A DNA stretch of 64,000 bases from Lutjanus erythropterus (lineage: Eukaryota; Chordata; Actinopteri; Lutjaniformes; Lutjanidae): the NCBI GenBank assembly GCA_020091685.1, contig CM034592.1:35750350-35814349 (forward strand), given 5' to 3'. Made by a program: the position numbers and the translations under genes. Below, piece by piece: positions 11,601 to 22,430 of this stretch (position 1 is the stretch's first letter; each line of letters begins with the position of its first letter). The notes under the pieces are model-generated. The model ran no database searches. It was not told the DNA's origin and was given only the letters and a program-made list of their open reading frames with translations.

Positions 11601-14600
11601 ACTTTCTAATTAGCAGCACCCCAGATTTTACAGTGTCAAAATACAAATGTTATTAAACATAAATAATCACGTTTCAACTGTAAAATTTGATGAGGGTTTG
11701 TACCTTTTCTACATTTATCTCAGTTTCATCTGCAGACTGTTTACCACTGAGAACAACTGGACCAACACAGGTTATAACCATGACATGACACCTGTCATGA
11801 GCATGAAGCAGTCTTTCTAACTTAATGACTTTAATCATTAAGTTTCATTCAGTCATTTTCATTCATTCCGTCAGTTTCAGTTTTAATAGACTGAATGGCA
11901 CTTAATCAAAACAAACAGTTGGAAACATTCATAAGAGTCAGTTATGTTCACGACAGGTGTCATGTCATGGTTATGACAGTGTCATGTCAATCTTATGCAT
12001 AACCTCTTCTCAAATTCTTGACTTATTATTGACTTTTTGACTTTTTACATGCTATTTACATGATGTTGGATTTATATTTATTTATTTATTTTAAAACCAC
12101 ACAGAAAACTGGAAATAGAAACGTCAACAATAACTGTATTTTCAACAAATATACAGGTACACTGATGATATTTGAGATGGTATCACAGAGTTATATATCA
12201 TCGTTGTCCAGTGAAAATTATGCATCTCCTGGAGATTTGGATTTTTTCAGATTTACTGACACATTAAGTGGTAGCATTAAGATAGATAGATCAGATTATC
12301 TGAAAAATGTTTTGTCAAAAGCTGTTTATTTTTCAGCTTTCTTCAGAGAAACACAGTTTTCATGGACAGCAATATATTCCTTTTATGCACATTCACTAAT
12401 ACTCTCATTACACTACATGGTTGCCTATGAAATAGATATGTAAAGTCATATCTATTTTATTGCTGGCATGCAAACAGATATTAGCATAAGCGATACTACC
12501 TTCCACATCCTCCTTCCCTACAACCTCTTCCTCCTCCTCCTCCTCCTCCTCTCCTCCTTCCTCCTCCTCCTCCTCCTCTGCTACCTCCTCCACCTCTTCC
12601 TCCTCTTCTGTGCAAAGCAAGCATGTAGAGTTAGCAAGCGAACAATGTGACAGTCTCACACAGCATAAATCAACATTATTTCTATGTGTATTTTTGACAG
12701 TGCCTTCAAAAAATGGGCCACACGATCAGTGTGCTCACTACATCAAGCTACATGTACACATCACCAGTGGTGCCTGATATGAACCGCTGGAAAACTGGGC
12801 TACCTAAGTATGCTGACTTGCAGCAGAGAGAGAGAGTGTTCAGGGTGAGAGTAAGAAAAAAAGTTTGCAAATATGGAGATGCTGACGTGATATAAAATTT
12901 TCTTTGATAATGAAGTCTAATGTTCCTCTGCATGCAGTCTTCATAGCAGACATCACTATACTTCCATGTTACTGACACCAACTTTGATCTGTGTGTAATA
13001 TGAAGCTGGTGTCAGGAATGTGTTTGTTGCGTGTGCACGATTCAAACAAATTTGTTTTTTAGAAACAGTGTATGATAGTGTAACTAGTGGTCAAAATTCC
13101 ACAGGGTACCTTTAATACAGAAAACAACCGTGCAGGCTGTGTATTTGTGTTTATATTTTTATTTTTACTATTACAGTTTTACTTATATTCTACTGCCTGC
13201 TACTTCATTTTAATCAGGGAATATTTGATCTACTGATTCCCTAAATATGACGGTATTGCCAGTGGAGGATTTGTAGCTTTTTTAAAAGACACTCTTGCAG
13301 ATTAAAAAGATTTTTAAAAAAAAACAGATTTTGCCAAAATGACAGTATACTAATTCCACCAGCTTTCACACAGTTGCATTTAGCTCTTGCACTACTTGCA
13401 AAGTACTTAAAGTGCTGTCTTTTATTGTTCCCAACATTGCTCTCCTCTTTGGGCCTCTGTGGGAAAAAGTGACACTAAGCCTTTAGTCTGAGTCCCTTCG
13501 GCCACGGAGGGTAACTCAACCTCTTTCCGCTGCAAAGAGGGTAAGCCAACCTGCATTTAGAGGACGTCTAACAGGCATAAAAATGAAGGTGGGTATTGTG
13601 CCTCTGCTGCTATCTTCCCCAAGGTCCTCTACTGAGAACATAAGCTGACCTACATTGCTCTCTATCAGCGACTCTGCTCCGCATGGAGGGAGACAGGTGC
13701 CTCTTAGTTTCAGAGCTGCACAGTGGCCCACATAGACAGCCTCACAAAGAGGACATAAATAGTGGTACGACCCTTTATCTCTTTGATGGTGACCCATTGC
13801 ACCATTTGAATTGAAAGGACAGATCCACTGGGATGTTCATACAAGGTGAACTATCTCCAGCCATAGACAGACAGGACTGAGAGGACGAAGGTCAATCCTG
13901 CAGCAGAGCTCCAGGAAAGCAGCTGCTTCTACAGTGGCACCAACACGCCAAAAATACAGTATGCTGTGTGTGGTGAAGCCAGCAGCTTAGCAGATGAACT
14001 GTGTTAAGTGACTAAGACTATTTAAACGCAAGGCTCAAGTGTGTAAAGCAGGTAACAGTGGCAGCGAAAATACAAGCAGCTTCTAAAAGAGTAGTTCTGT
14101 AGTTCTGTTATTTTTACACCTGGGCCATATTTTTTTTTTTACATATCTTGGGGTCTAAATGACTGATAGGTATAAAAGATTTTGGAATTGGTCGCCTTAG
14201 CCAGCTTTAGTGGACACACTTTTGACGGGCGCATTTGCTCGCAAGAATTGCATTGCAGCCATTGTAATCTGTTTTGAGGCTGCTATCTGAGGCGATCTAC
14301 TGGACCAGTTTCAAAACTTTTTGTACCAATTAGCCACACCAAAATATGTCAAAATAGCTCCAGGTTTAAAAAAATACCTAAATTACCCTTTAAAGGTGGG
14401 CAGCTCTGAGAAAAATAGCTGATTGTTGAGTCGGGGGTTGTCGGGAGATGCCCCAACCATTAATCAAAATATGCATTTTTTGATAAATGCAAATGCCAGA
14501 AATATAATAGAAGAAGAAGAGGTGGTTCTGGTGAATGAAACTCAACAATCAACCATCTGTCTGCAGAAACACTTTAAAGTTGATGCATTCAGAAACAAGG

Positions 14601-15102
14601 TTTTACACAGTTTTCATAGATATTGTTTGTATTAAAGTTACATACCAACAATATCCTCGTCTTCTTCACAGCGTACACACAGAGACACGTAAAGAGCAGA
14701 AGTCAGCTACGGCAGTGTACGTCACAAACACGGGCATGAACATAAATGCATTTCTGATATGTATGCATGCAACATAATCACAACATGGATGCATTTTTGT
14801 CATGTGAAGCAGCTGCGCAGCATCCAGCCATGAAGTCAGAATTTCTTACTGACAACAAGCAGCTGTATGAATCTGCAACTGAACAATACACTTCGATTAC
14901 AAACTGTGATGACTCACGTCGCCCACATGTGTGAGCTGACAAAGTGACTTACGTGGCCCCCTGAAAGGAGAAGAAAACACACCAAAAATATTTTGTTAAA
15001 ATGGATTCCATGTGTGCTGGCACGCCTTTGTTATCATCACCCTCCTCTCTGCAGAAGTTATTTATTTACTCACTCATGTGTGGCTTCCTCTGTGTCCGAC
15101 AT
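2688..15102 (-). CDS. tnnt2: Troponin T, cardiac type (tnnt2-like), 14 coding exons
   Basis: Tropomyosin-binding subunit of the sarcomeric troponin complex, which anchors troponins I and C to the thin filament. Coding exons in transcript order: 15102-15074, 14960-14953, 14663-14646, 12607-12500, 10270-10247, 9106-9085, 8989-8923, 8813-8697, 7532-7455, 6630-6529, 6424-6318, 6206-6116, 4849-4809, 2727-2688. All have GT/AG borders, phases agree, and the sum is 852 nt (283 codons plus TAA). Residues 1-3 are MSD, as in cardiac TnT. Residues 19-54 are an almost purely acidic hypervariable stretch. Then come [24 protein letters not shown] and the [12 protein letters not shown] helix, the classic tropomyosin-binding core, and [17 protein letters not shown] plus [19 protein letters not shown], the coiled coil facing troponin I. 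The 91-nt and 41-nt exons near the 3' end fit the family pattern. [11 protein letters not shown] and [12 protein letters not shown] favour TNNT2 over TNNT1 or TNNT3. The C-terminus ([12 protein letters not shown]) differs from the usual GRWK ending, so a fish-specific paralogue is possible. Confidence 0.93.
4275..4301. other. Poly-C tract in the last tnnt2 intron
   Basis: A run of C residues (reads as poly-G on the transcribed strand) near 4287-4298 in the 2.1-kb last intron (2728-4808). The rest of that intron holds a dispersed-repeat-like stretch near 3770-3920 and no further coding signal. Confidence 0.5.
5255..5560. repeat. Dispersed repeat copy in a tnnt2 intron, rich in GCTAGC motifs
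   Basis: The stretch starting CCTAAGTTACGCCCCTTTTT and running through repeated TTAGCTAATGTTAGC and CTAGCTAGC motifs resembles a second copy at 7612-7870. The CTAGCTAGC blocks at about 5384-5395 and 5409-5420 can pair with each other. Confidence 0.55.
6630..7454. other. tnnt2 intron with fortuitous plus-strand ORFs
   Basis: About 825 bases between two troponin T exons. Plus-strand ORFs of 92 and 113 codons overlap here, but they lie antisense inside an intron, carry no recognised motif and are probably chance. An (ATGAT)-type pentanucleotide run occurs near 7411-7432. Confidence 0.5.
7612..7870. repeat. Second copy of the GCTAGC-rich dispersed repeat
   Basis: It begins CCTAAGCCCCGCCCCGTTTT and passes through CAGTTGAGC and TTAGCTAACTAGCTAAC. 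Order and orientation match the copy at 5255-5560, so the two are direct repeats in introns of one gene. Confidence 0.55.
8125..8148. repeat. Poly-T tract
   Basis: A run of about 24 T residues in the tnnt2 intron between 7533 and 8696. On the transcribed minus strand it reads as poly-A and could be the tail of a degraded retroposon. No retroposon body was recognised beside it. Confidence 0.8.
9107..10246. other. AT-rich tnnt2 intron
   Basis: About 1.1 kb between the 22-nt and 24-nt coding exons. It is very AT-rich with short poly-A and poly-T runs, and no exon or clear mobile element was seen. Confidence 0.6.
11769..12007. mobile_element. Small inverted-repeat element (MITE-like) in a tnnt2 intron
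   Basis: The left part AACCATGACATGACACCTGT recurs as its reverse complement near 11954-11973, enclosing about 180 bases. The outer ends are also related (AGGTTAT inward from both sides). It looks like a non-autonomous inverted-repeat element in the 2.2-kb intron 10271-12499. No coding sequence lies inside. Confidence 0.55.
12500..12607 (-). other. tnnt2: tnnt2 acidic-tract exon made of GAG/GAA repeats
   Basis: This 108-nt coding exon is nearly pure purine on the coding strand and encodes residues 19-54, mostly glutamate with a few Val, Gly, Lys and Asp. It starts and ends in phase 1, as do the neighbouring 18-nt and 24-nt exons. Each could therefore be skipped without changing the frame. 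In vertebrate TNNT2 such N-terminal acidic exons are alternatively spliced in development; whether that happens here is inference. Confidence 0.85.
12608..14645. other. tnnt2 intron containing repeat-like sequence
   Basis: About 2 kb between the acidic exon and the 18-nt exon. A compositionally distinct stretch at 13440-13860 carries a 93-codon minus-strand ORF (13516-13797) with a CPLC motif but no recognised family. A short poly-T run lies near 14131-14140. No further exon is needed to keep the troponin T frame. Confidence 0.45.
14953..14960 (-). other. tnnt2: 8-nt coding microexon of tnnt2
   Basis: The sequence GGGGCCAC is preceded by CTCCTTTCAG and followed by GTAAGT. The first coding exon ends in phase 2 (GA) and the next exon needs phase 1, and exactly 8 nt bridges them to give His-Glu-Gly-Pro-Gln. 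Skipping it would shift the frame. Very small N-terminal exons are a known trait of troponin T genes. Confidence 0.8.
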
Positions 15103-15118
15103 GTTTAGGATGCAGCAC
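15074..15118 (-). other. tnnt2: tnnt2 exon 2 with start codon
   Basis: The acceptor CTTGTGCAG precedes 16 nt of leader, then ATG (15102-15100) starting MSDTEEATH. The exon ends with donor GTGAGT. The MSD start matches cardiac troponin T, which fixes the initiation codon. Confidence 0.88.
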
Positions 15119-16054
15119 CTGCACAAGAAAGTCCAATTCAGAGGAGTCAAACGAGCGTTACTGCATCAACAGCCTGAGATGATATAATAATACCAAAAAA
15201 AACAAACAAAAAAAACCATTCAGGACTTCAGTGGGTTCAACTAATCTTTACTCATTAACTTAATCTAAATATTTAAGTTTTATTTATATATTCAAGTCAA
15301 TTAAACTTAAAATTTCTGGTATTTATTTTTAGAACACTTCAGAACTTAGACACATATAAACTTAGTTTTAGTTTAGTTATGAACTATAATCTTTTGTGTA
15401 GATAATTTACTTTTCTCCTTTATATTTACTTGAATTTTTTGAATTTTAGAAACTCAAAAAAATGGTTGCAAATACAAATAGGCAGGGCTAAATCTCAAAA
15501 TGTAGAAGTAAAACAAATTATCTCTACACAATATTATTAGCTTGTAAAACTTTTTCAAGCTTGAGAGTTTGAGTTGGGCTCACTACTCCAAGAAAAAAAA
15601 AAAAAAAAAAACTTGAAGTAATTTGCCTTGAAATTTTGTGTTTTCTTAACTTTTTCATTTTTACAATGTAAAGAACTAACTTTTTAGACCAAGACAAAGT
15701 AAAAGGAAATCGAATTTGTTTGCTTGTTTGTCAGTGAGACTGAAAAATTGTTGTTTCAACTTAATATCTTAAGCTTATTGAACATGTCTTCTCAAGTATA
15801 ACTGAATTATTATGAAGTTTATTTGACAAGAAAAAAATATTTATTTAATCATTGCAAAATTACCTCAACTTCTCTTTTCAAAATCATTCAACTTTTAAGA
15901 CAGCCTGCACACTTTTTAAGTTGAAACAAACACTTAACTTTTACAGTGTATTGTCACCGAAGGATAATAGAATTTATATATAACAGAAATAAATAATAAT
16001 AAAACAATTTCTATTTATTGCTTAAGAACATATAAGAAGAGCACACAGACTTAC
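15119..16054. other. First tnnt2 intron, AT-rich
   Basis: About 0.94 kb between the untranslated first exon and exon 2. It is AT-rich, includes a poly-A run at 15593-15611, and ends with sequence (AACTTTTACAGTG near 15935-15947) resembling the tip of a common fish inverted-repeat element. No coding sequence was seen. Confidence 0.5.
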
Positions 16055-16110
16055 CCAGAGCGTGAGCTGATGTGCGTTTCACACTTGACTCAATGGGGAA
16101 TAGTATACTG
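16055..16110 (-). other. tnnt2: Untranslated first exon of tnnt2 (5' end approximate)
   Basis: The minus strand reads CACGCTCTGG followed by donor GTAAGTCTG, giving a clean exon end at 16055. A TATA-like box about 30 bases beyond 16110 supports the 5' limit. Troponin T genes typically have a short non-coding first exon. Confidence 0.55.
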
Positions 16111-16134
16111 TGCCCTTTTCTGAGGGCCATAAGC

Positions 16135-16142
16135 TTTTAAAC
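16135..16142 (-). promoter_or_regulatory. tnnt2: TATA-like box of tnnt2
   Basis: TTTAAAAG on the minus strand lies about 80 bases upstream of the exon 1 donor, so initiation would be near 16105-16112. A TATAC motif closer to the donor (near 16093-16097) is an alternative. Confidence 0.35.
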
Positions 16143-16467
16143 CCAGTGGTGGATCACATGGCGGCAGGCTGCCCAAGTCTACAATGGGTGGGCACATACC
16201 TGCAAACAGATGGCAGATGGCATGAACTAGAATGGGAAAACATGCGTTCTCTATGGACTCGCGTTGTCTATTTTTACACAGCAATACCTAAACCTGAACA
16301 ACATGGGATTACTGCTCTCAAATGGCTTGAAGATCTCAGATCTGGCAGACATGAGGAAGGTTAGAAATAATCCCTGTAAACCTACACCTGCGTGCAAATA
16401 CACAAAGAGACGGCTCAAGCTCCTCTGATTTCTGAGCAAAGACTCACATTATTTATTGTTACTACTT

Positions 16468-16760
16468 ATTATTATCCCCGCCAGGAGATTCTACAGTCGC
16501 TTCTGTGTGTGTGCATGCATGCATGCGTGCGCACGAGTGTCCACGATCAACGGACCTCAAGAATTATGAACCACAGAGTTCCTTCAGCATCCAGTCATGA
16601 ATGTGACCAAAAAATATTACGCCGATTGGTCCCATAACAAGATGCACAAGATGTGCGTCCAGTCACTGTGCACACACTCACTCACTCACCCACGCACGCA
16701 CGCACACCTGGAAGCGATTACATGAAACCGTCCCGCCTTTCGCCTGGCGGGGTTAATTAT
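16468..16760. mobile_element. Inverted-repeat element just upstream of tnnt2
   Basis: ATTATTATCCCCGCCAGG at the left end is matched, with three mismatches, by the reverse complement of the right end, forming 18-bp terminal inverted repeats around about 290 bases. Inside are a GCATGCATGCATGCGTGCGC stretch and a CACT/CACG tandem run near 16671-16707. It sits about 350 bases upstream of the probable tnnt2 start site. Confidence 0.55.
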
Positions 16761-16769
16761 GAAAAAATT

Positions 16770-19700
16770 ACAAACAAGAGTCTAAATGCATACAATGATG
16801 AAGTGGTGTCATTTTATATCCAAAAGGTCAAAGGTCAACTGACACTGACCACAAGCATTTGACTTTACAGTATTACATAACAGCAACAAGTTATTCACTA
16901 AACTGGAAGCGTTATGTAATTATGTTACTCAGCATTATTCCCATGAATAAAATTAACTCACTCCCTTCACCGGCACCATTTCCTGGACCTCGCCTTTAAT
17001 CTTTGGAAATCCGCCCTCAGTCCTCACATGCAATAACGTGTTATCAACAACACCCTTTATGACCACGCCAACTCTTTTGATACTCCCTGTTTTTGCTGTT
17101 AACCTTGCATCTGATCCCGCACAGAGGGAATTATGACTGAACAGACCTCTCCTGTGGGCCGAAGCCAAAATATAACTCAGTCCTGGCTTTGTGTGCGGGT
17201 TGGTTGACGTCTTCTTCGATTCTCAAGTCGGTCGAGACAAGTTCAAGTCAAGTGTCGAATCTTGTCAAAGCAAGTCCCAAGCTAAGTTCAAAGTCAAGAG
17301 TTGAGTCATCAGAAGCAAAATGTAAGTCAATAACAAGCATTTCAGGCCTCTGAAGTACTTCAACAAATTGCATTTGAAGCTATTTTATTAGCGCTTTTAT
17401 TAGCATTTTTGCATATCTGAGAAGTCCATTCAACTGGCGAAGTCCCGCTCCAGTCAAAAATATGGTTTTCCTCTTGTTCCTCCAGCTGGATGTTTGATCT
17501 TCGTCATGCAGGATGATGTATGTGCAGAGTGTGACACTAGAAGGATGTTTTCACAGTCATCTGTTGGAAGCGGAAAGTTTCTCAGCACTCACTGAAACAT
17601 ACAGCGACAATGGACTTTACAGTGAAGTAGCAGTAGAAGAAAACACCTGTTGTACAGCAGTAAAACTTTAGAAATGAGCAAAAATTTGTTTTTTTATAGA
17701 TTCTGGAATTTTTAATGACATAGAAGTGGTAGAAGGGTAGAAGTCTTTTGAAGGATTTTATTTTGGAAGTTATACTTTTTTGCAGAAAAAGACATATCTG
17801 ACACACATTGTTGTTCCAAGTCTATTTCTATAACTTTCTATTTGTCTAGAGGGGATCTTTAAATATTTCAGATCTCACTTTTTCTTAATTGTTCCTATAT
17901 TGGAGGATTTAATCATGTCAAACATGAGTCTTACAAGTCTTACAGAGGTAAAGTTTTTCAATTAAAGAATAAGTCTGTTTTGTCCATGTGTGCATCATGA
18001 TAAATCATTCAGCTGCCCAGTTGTTTATTAGATGCTACGAAACAAAACAGCTGGAGTTCACATGATAAAATATACTTGCTTCTATTAGCAGCAGTACATT
18101 GTTGTGTACTAGAAACCTCCCTCACATGGGAGAGGTGGATTAAGCTGTCTAATAATGATTATAATAATTATGGATTATATTTTGATGTTTGGCAAGCTTA
18201 TGATAACATCAAAGGGAAGCCTCAGGAATTTTATTGATTGATATCTGGCTTGTGCTTTTGATTTTTAAGAAACATTTAGGAGCTACTCAGAGGAAAGGAA
18301 AATTCAAAATAACATTTCTTCTTTGTCCAGTGTATTTCTATAGACAGAACTGCACTGATCTTAGTTTGTCTGAAATAAGAGGCTCATTAGAAAAGAAAAT
18401 GTGTGTCTTATGAATGAACCTGCACAATATCAGAAATTTTGTCTTACAATGCAACAGTCACATATTTTCTTCCGTTGCTTTTAGAATATTTTTGTATATT
18501 ATTGTCAGTTTACTACAAACATATTTTTTATTTATGCTGCTAGACTTGCAGTACTCACTTCTTTTTATTTTTTCTCATTCTGTTTATTGTTGTGCACCAA
18601 CATACCACAGCAAATTAATTTTATGGGATAACCTACTTGGCAACAAGTCTGTCTGAGGTTGGACTAGTCTTCAGTCTTGTTTCAGGTTAATTGTCTGAGC
18701 TAAACTCTAGTTTAGTGCATTGATGTCTGAGCATACACAGGAAATATTTTGCATAGTAAAAGATCAACAAACAGCCAACTCAGAAAAAGGCACCTGTGTG
18801 TGTACCTTAATTGGGGAGATTAAAACCATTCTGTTTTGCCTTTTCTGTGATTTTTCTTTAAAAACATTTTGTCTCAATTATTAGAGCTTCGTTTTATCGT
18901 AGTGGCTGTTTGCAAGACAAAACTGAAATGGTATTTACAGTATACAGCCTGGGGTGTTTAAACTCAATGAATCAACTGACAAATGTTTTCTGTGTTTTAA
19001 CATGTTCGTGATGCATGTCTGGAAGGAGGATAGAGTTGTTATAACCCAGATAAAATCATTTGTTTTTTAGTCCTGTCAAGATTTTGGCACATCTTTTCTG
19101 TCACAGGATAAATAAGCTGGTTCGTCTGGCATGCAGGACAGATGATTCAAATCAGTGAACTCCCAGCAAACAATGACATGAACATAAAAATACTGCACAT
19201 AGAGGTCATTCATCAACTTAAATATGATGGATTTTAAATCCCTTAAGAAAACACCTGAATGAAAGAATCTTAAGACTTTGTATTACTTCTAATATCTGTT
19301 CAAACAGACTTTATTCTTGTTACAGTAAGATCTGTTCTGCCCCGTCAGGAAGCCGCAGACAATCACAGCATTGAGTCTGAGTTTGATTGGATAAACTTTC
19401 TCCTCCTGATTGTATTGTTAGAAACCCCACCCGTCTGGCACCTGAGTCAACTAAAACAAACAAAAAGCAGAAAGTACTTAGTTCTCCTAATTCTGTTCAA
19501 CCCTGGCGTGGCACCGGTCCCAACAAAGATCTTCTGTTCAAACAAGTCTCAGTATTTTATGATCCGTCTTTAATGCTAATTTTTCAATAAGCAGTGTGTG
19601 CAGCAGACAAACAGGATTGTCCATGTTTTTTTTTTTTCTTTGGTTGCCAGGCAGAAACCTGCTGGTTGGAAAATCTCTTTCATTGTCTCAGTGAACTGAC

Positions 19701-20570
19701 TGTGAGCTGATACTGCCACCTGGTGGAGGAAAAGAAAACTGGAGAAGGAACTGATAGTACTGTCTTCTCTTCAGGTCAACTTCAGAGAGTTTTCTTTACC
19801 CAGGATTACAGAGTAACAAAAATAATCAAAAAATAATTATTAATCAATACAGTAGCATAGAAATTCAGCTCAAACATTATAGATTAGAGCTGTAACAGCT
19901 TGTTGAATAAACAATAGACTGACGGAAACAGAACGATGGTCAAATTATTTAACTGTTTTAACAGATCAATAATTATTTAAGTCATTTGCTGGTTCCAGTT
20001 TTTCAAATAGGGATTTTTTTTAAATCCTTCTTTGGGTTTCGTACTGCTGAGCGGACAGAACAGACACTGTAAAGTCTTCAGCTAGAGGGATCTGGGAACT
20101 AAACATAATTTATTTGTTTATTTATAGAATAGGAATAAAAATGCATAGTATACAAGGTTGGAGCCTGGATATTAAATACTGTGGTTGAGTTCAAAAGTTT
20201 AAAATGATTCTCCTAGTTAGGGCTGGGCAATATTTTGATATTTTGTCAATATCATGATATGAGTTGGTACACTATATAGTGATTATTATTGATTATCATT
20301 ATTTTTGTTATTGTAGCGAGAAGTAAAGAAACCAGAAAAATCCAATTGATCCATCCATACAAATAATCTAATCTCAATATAAAGACTGTACAGTGATGAT
20401 TTTTGTATTTATGTATATATGTGTATTTATTTCCATACATTAAGTTACCTGTTCAGTTTTGAGTTTAGTTGTGGCCTGTTTTTTTTCCCTCTGTTTATTT
20501 TATTTTATTTTGTGAATTTAAGATAATAAGAACATCCTTTAGAGACTAAAACTCAGGAAAATAGTGCATG
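16770..20570. other. Intergenic region between tnnt2 and the 20.8-kb promoter candidate
   Basis: AT-rich with no exon recognised on either strand. LAD1, which lies between TNNT2 and TNNI1 in human, was not found here. The stretch near 20217-20290 (GGGCTGGGCAATATTTTGAT) resembles a common fish dispersed repeat. Confidence 0.5.
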
Positions 20571-20577
20571 GTATTGG

Positions 20578-20640
20578 TGTCACGTGACATACTGTTTGAC
20601 GCAGCGTAAATCAAACGCACCCTTCACAGTGACGCGTCAT
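20578..20640 (+). promoter_or_regulatory. CpG-rich candidate promoter with E-box and CRE-like palindrome
   Basis: A local cluster of CpG dinucleotides contains CACGTGAC at 20581-20588 and the palindrome TGACGCGTCA at 20630-20639, in otherwise AT-rich intergenic DNA. It lies directly upstream of a plus-strand ATG with a downstream splice donor. Motif matches are by eye only. Confidence 0.4.
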
Positions 20641-20851
20641 GAGCGTCTGATGATGAAGTTAACCTGCTGTTTCAGGTCGGATTTGTGGCGCTAACAACAA
20701 CTTCTGCCACTCAAAGACTGTTCGTGTGTCACAAAGAAAGCTTCGAGCTGCAGTTTCCTGTCATCCCTGACAGACAAACTGTTTGAGAAGGATTTACTCC
20801 CTGCAGCAGAGATGTCAGGTGTCACAGCTTCACTTCAACAAACTACAGCAG
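20640..20851 (+). other. Candidate plus-strand first exon of an unknown transcript
   Basis: After the CpG-rich block there is about 170 bases without TATA, then ATG at 20812-20814 in a fair context (CAGAGATGTC). It opens 13 codons (MSGVTASLQQTTA) and then a consensus donor, GCAG followed by GTATGTAAC, at 20851/20852. I do not recognise the peptide. No second exon could be assigned: nearby acceptors either give an intron of about 50 bases or lead quickly to stops. tnni1 occupies the opposite strand from 22.4 kb on, so any continuation must be nearby, non-coding, or beyond tnni1. Confidence 0.35.
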
Positions 20852-21289
20852 GTATGTAACGCTCCTGCTGCTCGCTTTAATGTTTGAGTGTCTCTCCTGC
20901 AGGTCTGCTCGTTAACGTCTAAACATCTGCTGGCTGCTAATTTCTGCTCTCATGCTGCTGCTGATCAGCCTTATTTCCACTGATTAATAACTGAACTGAC
21001 TCTTTGCATGGACTGAGCTTGCAGCCTCTGTGTGCTTCAGGTTTGGTGCATGCAGTTTAGGTTTCCATGCTGTTGATTTCAGTCATTTGTCTTTAAGCCT
21101 CAGCTGTTGCTGGTGTGTCTTGTATTTGGGTTAAAATTGGATCTTCTATTTGCATCTTATTCCACTGATTGTAACTTTTGAGTCGTGTGATTTTGATTAG
21201 AAAAAGTTGTGTTTCTGTATCTTCACTTAAAGTGTGTTTGTGTGGGACAAGCACTTTGTGAAACTACACATATGTGTATATCCTAAATC

Positions 21290-21600
21290 ACTAAGGAAAA
21301 GATGTTACTAATGATCATTTTCATAGTTGATTAATCAGTAGATTATTTTCTTGATTAACCCATTGATTGTTGTTTGCCTATAAAGTTTAAGAAAATGGAG
21401 ATAAAGTTTGATCACTGCTTCTGAAACGCCCAAGACGATGTCCTCAAATGTCTTTTTTTTGTACACAAACCAAAGATATTCAAATTATTGTAACAGAGGA
21501 GTAAAGAAAGCAGAAAACATTTCCATTTAAGAAGCTGGAATCAGAGAATTTTGACTTGCAGGTGTCTTGCCTTGAGAGGTCATAAAAAATAAATTAAAAA
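21290..21600. repeat. Copy of a dispersed GATTAATC-type repeat
   Basis: It contains TTGATTAATCAGTAGATTAT, then a section on CCAAAGATATTCAAATTATT, then AGAAGCTGGAATCAGAGAAT. The same ordered blocks recur at 26615-26880 and elsewhere in the window. Confidence 0.6.
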
Positions 21601-22329
21601 AAAGTTTTTAAGTTTCAATCTAATAAGTTTTAAGTACCATGAAATATTTAGGATTACTTTTTGAAAGCGTAATAAAACAAAGCCATTAAATTGCATGTTA
21701 TTCTTCATTTATCTGAGCTAGTTTAACAGGTGTTTAGCTGTATGTGGTGACGTGTCACGTTAACCCCAGAACATATCTTATATCTCTTCACTGGTGTCTC
21801 GAGTTGATCAGAGTCGTGATTACAGGTTTAAATGGGCCTCAGAGGATTAGATTTCAAAGTTGGCCACAACATTCCTAAGTTTGACTGTCCTAAATAAATT
21901 AAGACTTAAAACTTAACTGAGTATTTTAGAAATCACAAGTGCAGTCGCTAAATCACAGGAGCTGCAGTGTTTTTGATAAAGGTGACATCACCTGTCTTTT
22001 TCAGTAATAATGAAATGCAAAAATGACCTTTCTCACTGAAACTGTGCCTCATATCACAATCCCAGTATCTGCTGAAATAATCTTTTTTTTTTTTTGCATA
22101 GCCCTGTCCTAAATTCCCTGACATCAAAAACAGCTGATTTATGTGTGTGAATGCAAATCTTTCCTTCTTTCAATATTCAGAAAACAAACCACGAGCAAAA
22201 GACAAAAAGAGAGACTGCACATGCCGTGTTTATTTCAGTGATAATGAAAAACAAAACAGAAAACTTTGGAAAATGTGTTGAATATAAAATACCTCAAGAT
22301 TTTCTGTAACCCTGTGAAGTAGTGGAGAG

Positions 22330-22335
22330 TTTATT
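22330..22335 (-). terminator. tnni1: tnni1 polyadenylation signal
   Basis: AATAAA on the minus strand, about 96 bases past the stop codon, gives a short 3' UTR. A second AATAAA lies near 22228-22233 and could be used instead. Confidence 0.55.
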
Positions 22336-22430
22336 GATGGATGTTTTGTACTATATTCTACGCTCTTTGGTTTATAAGTGATGGTATTTGACACAAGATG
22401 AAAGCCAGCTGTTTCTTCAGTAACATCGGT

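Noticed and set aside
12060-12443. 127-codon plus-strand ORF in a tnnt2 intron
   Set aside because: AT-rich, antisense, no motif, and no splice or promoter support.
12408-12659. 83-codon glutamate-rich ORF
   Set aside because: It is the acidic troponin T exon with intron on both sides, not a separate gene.
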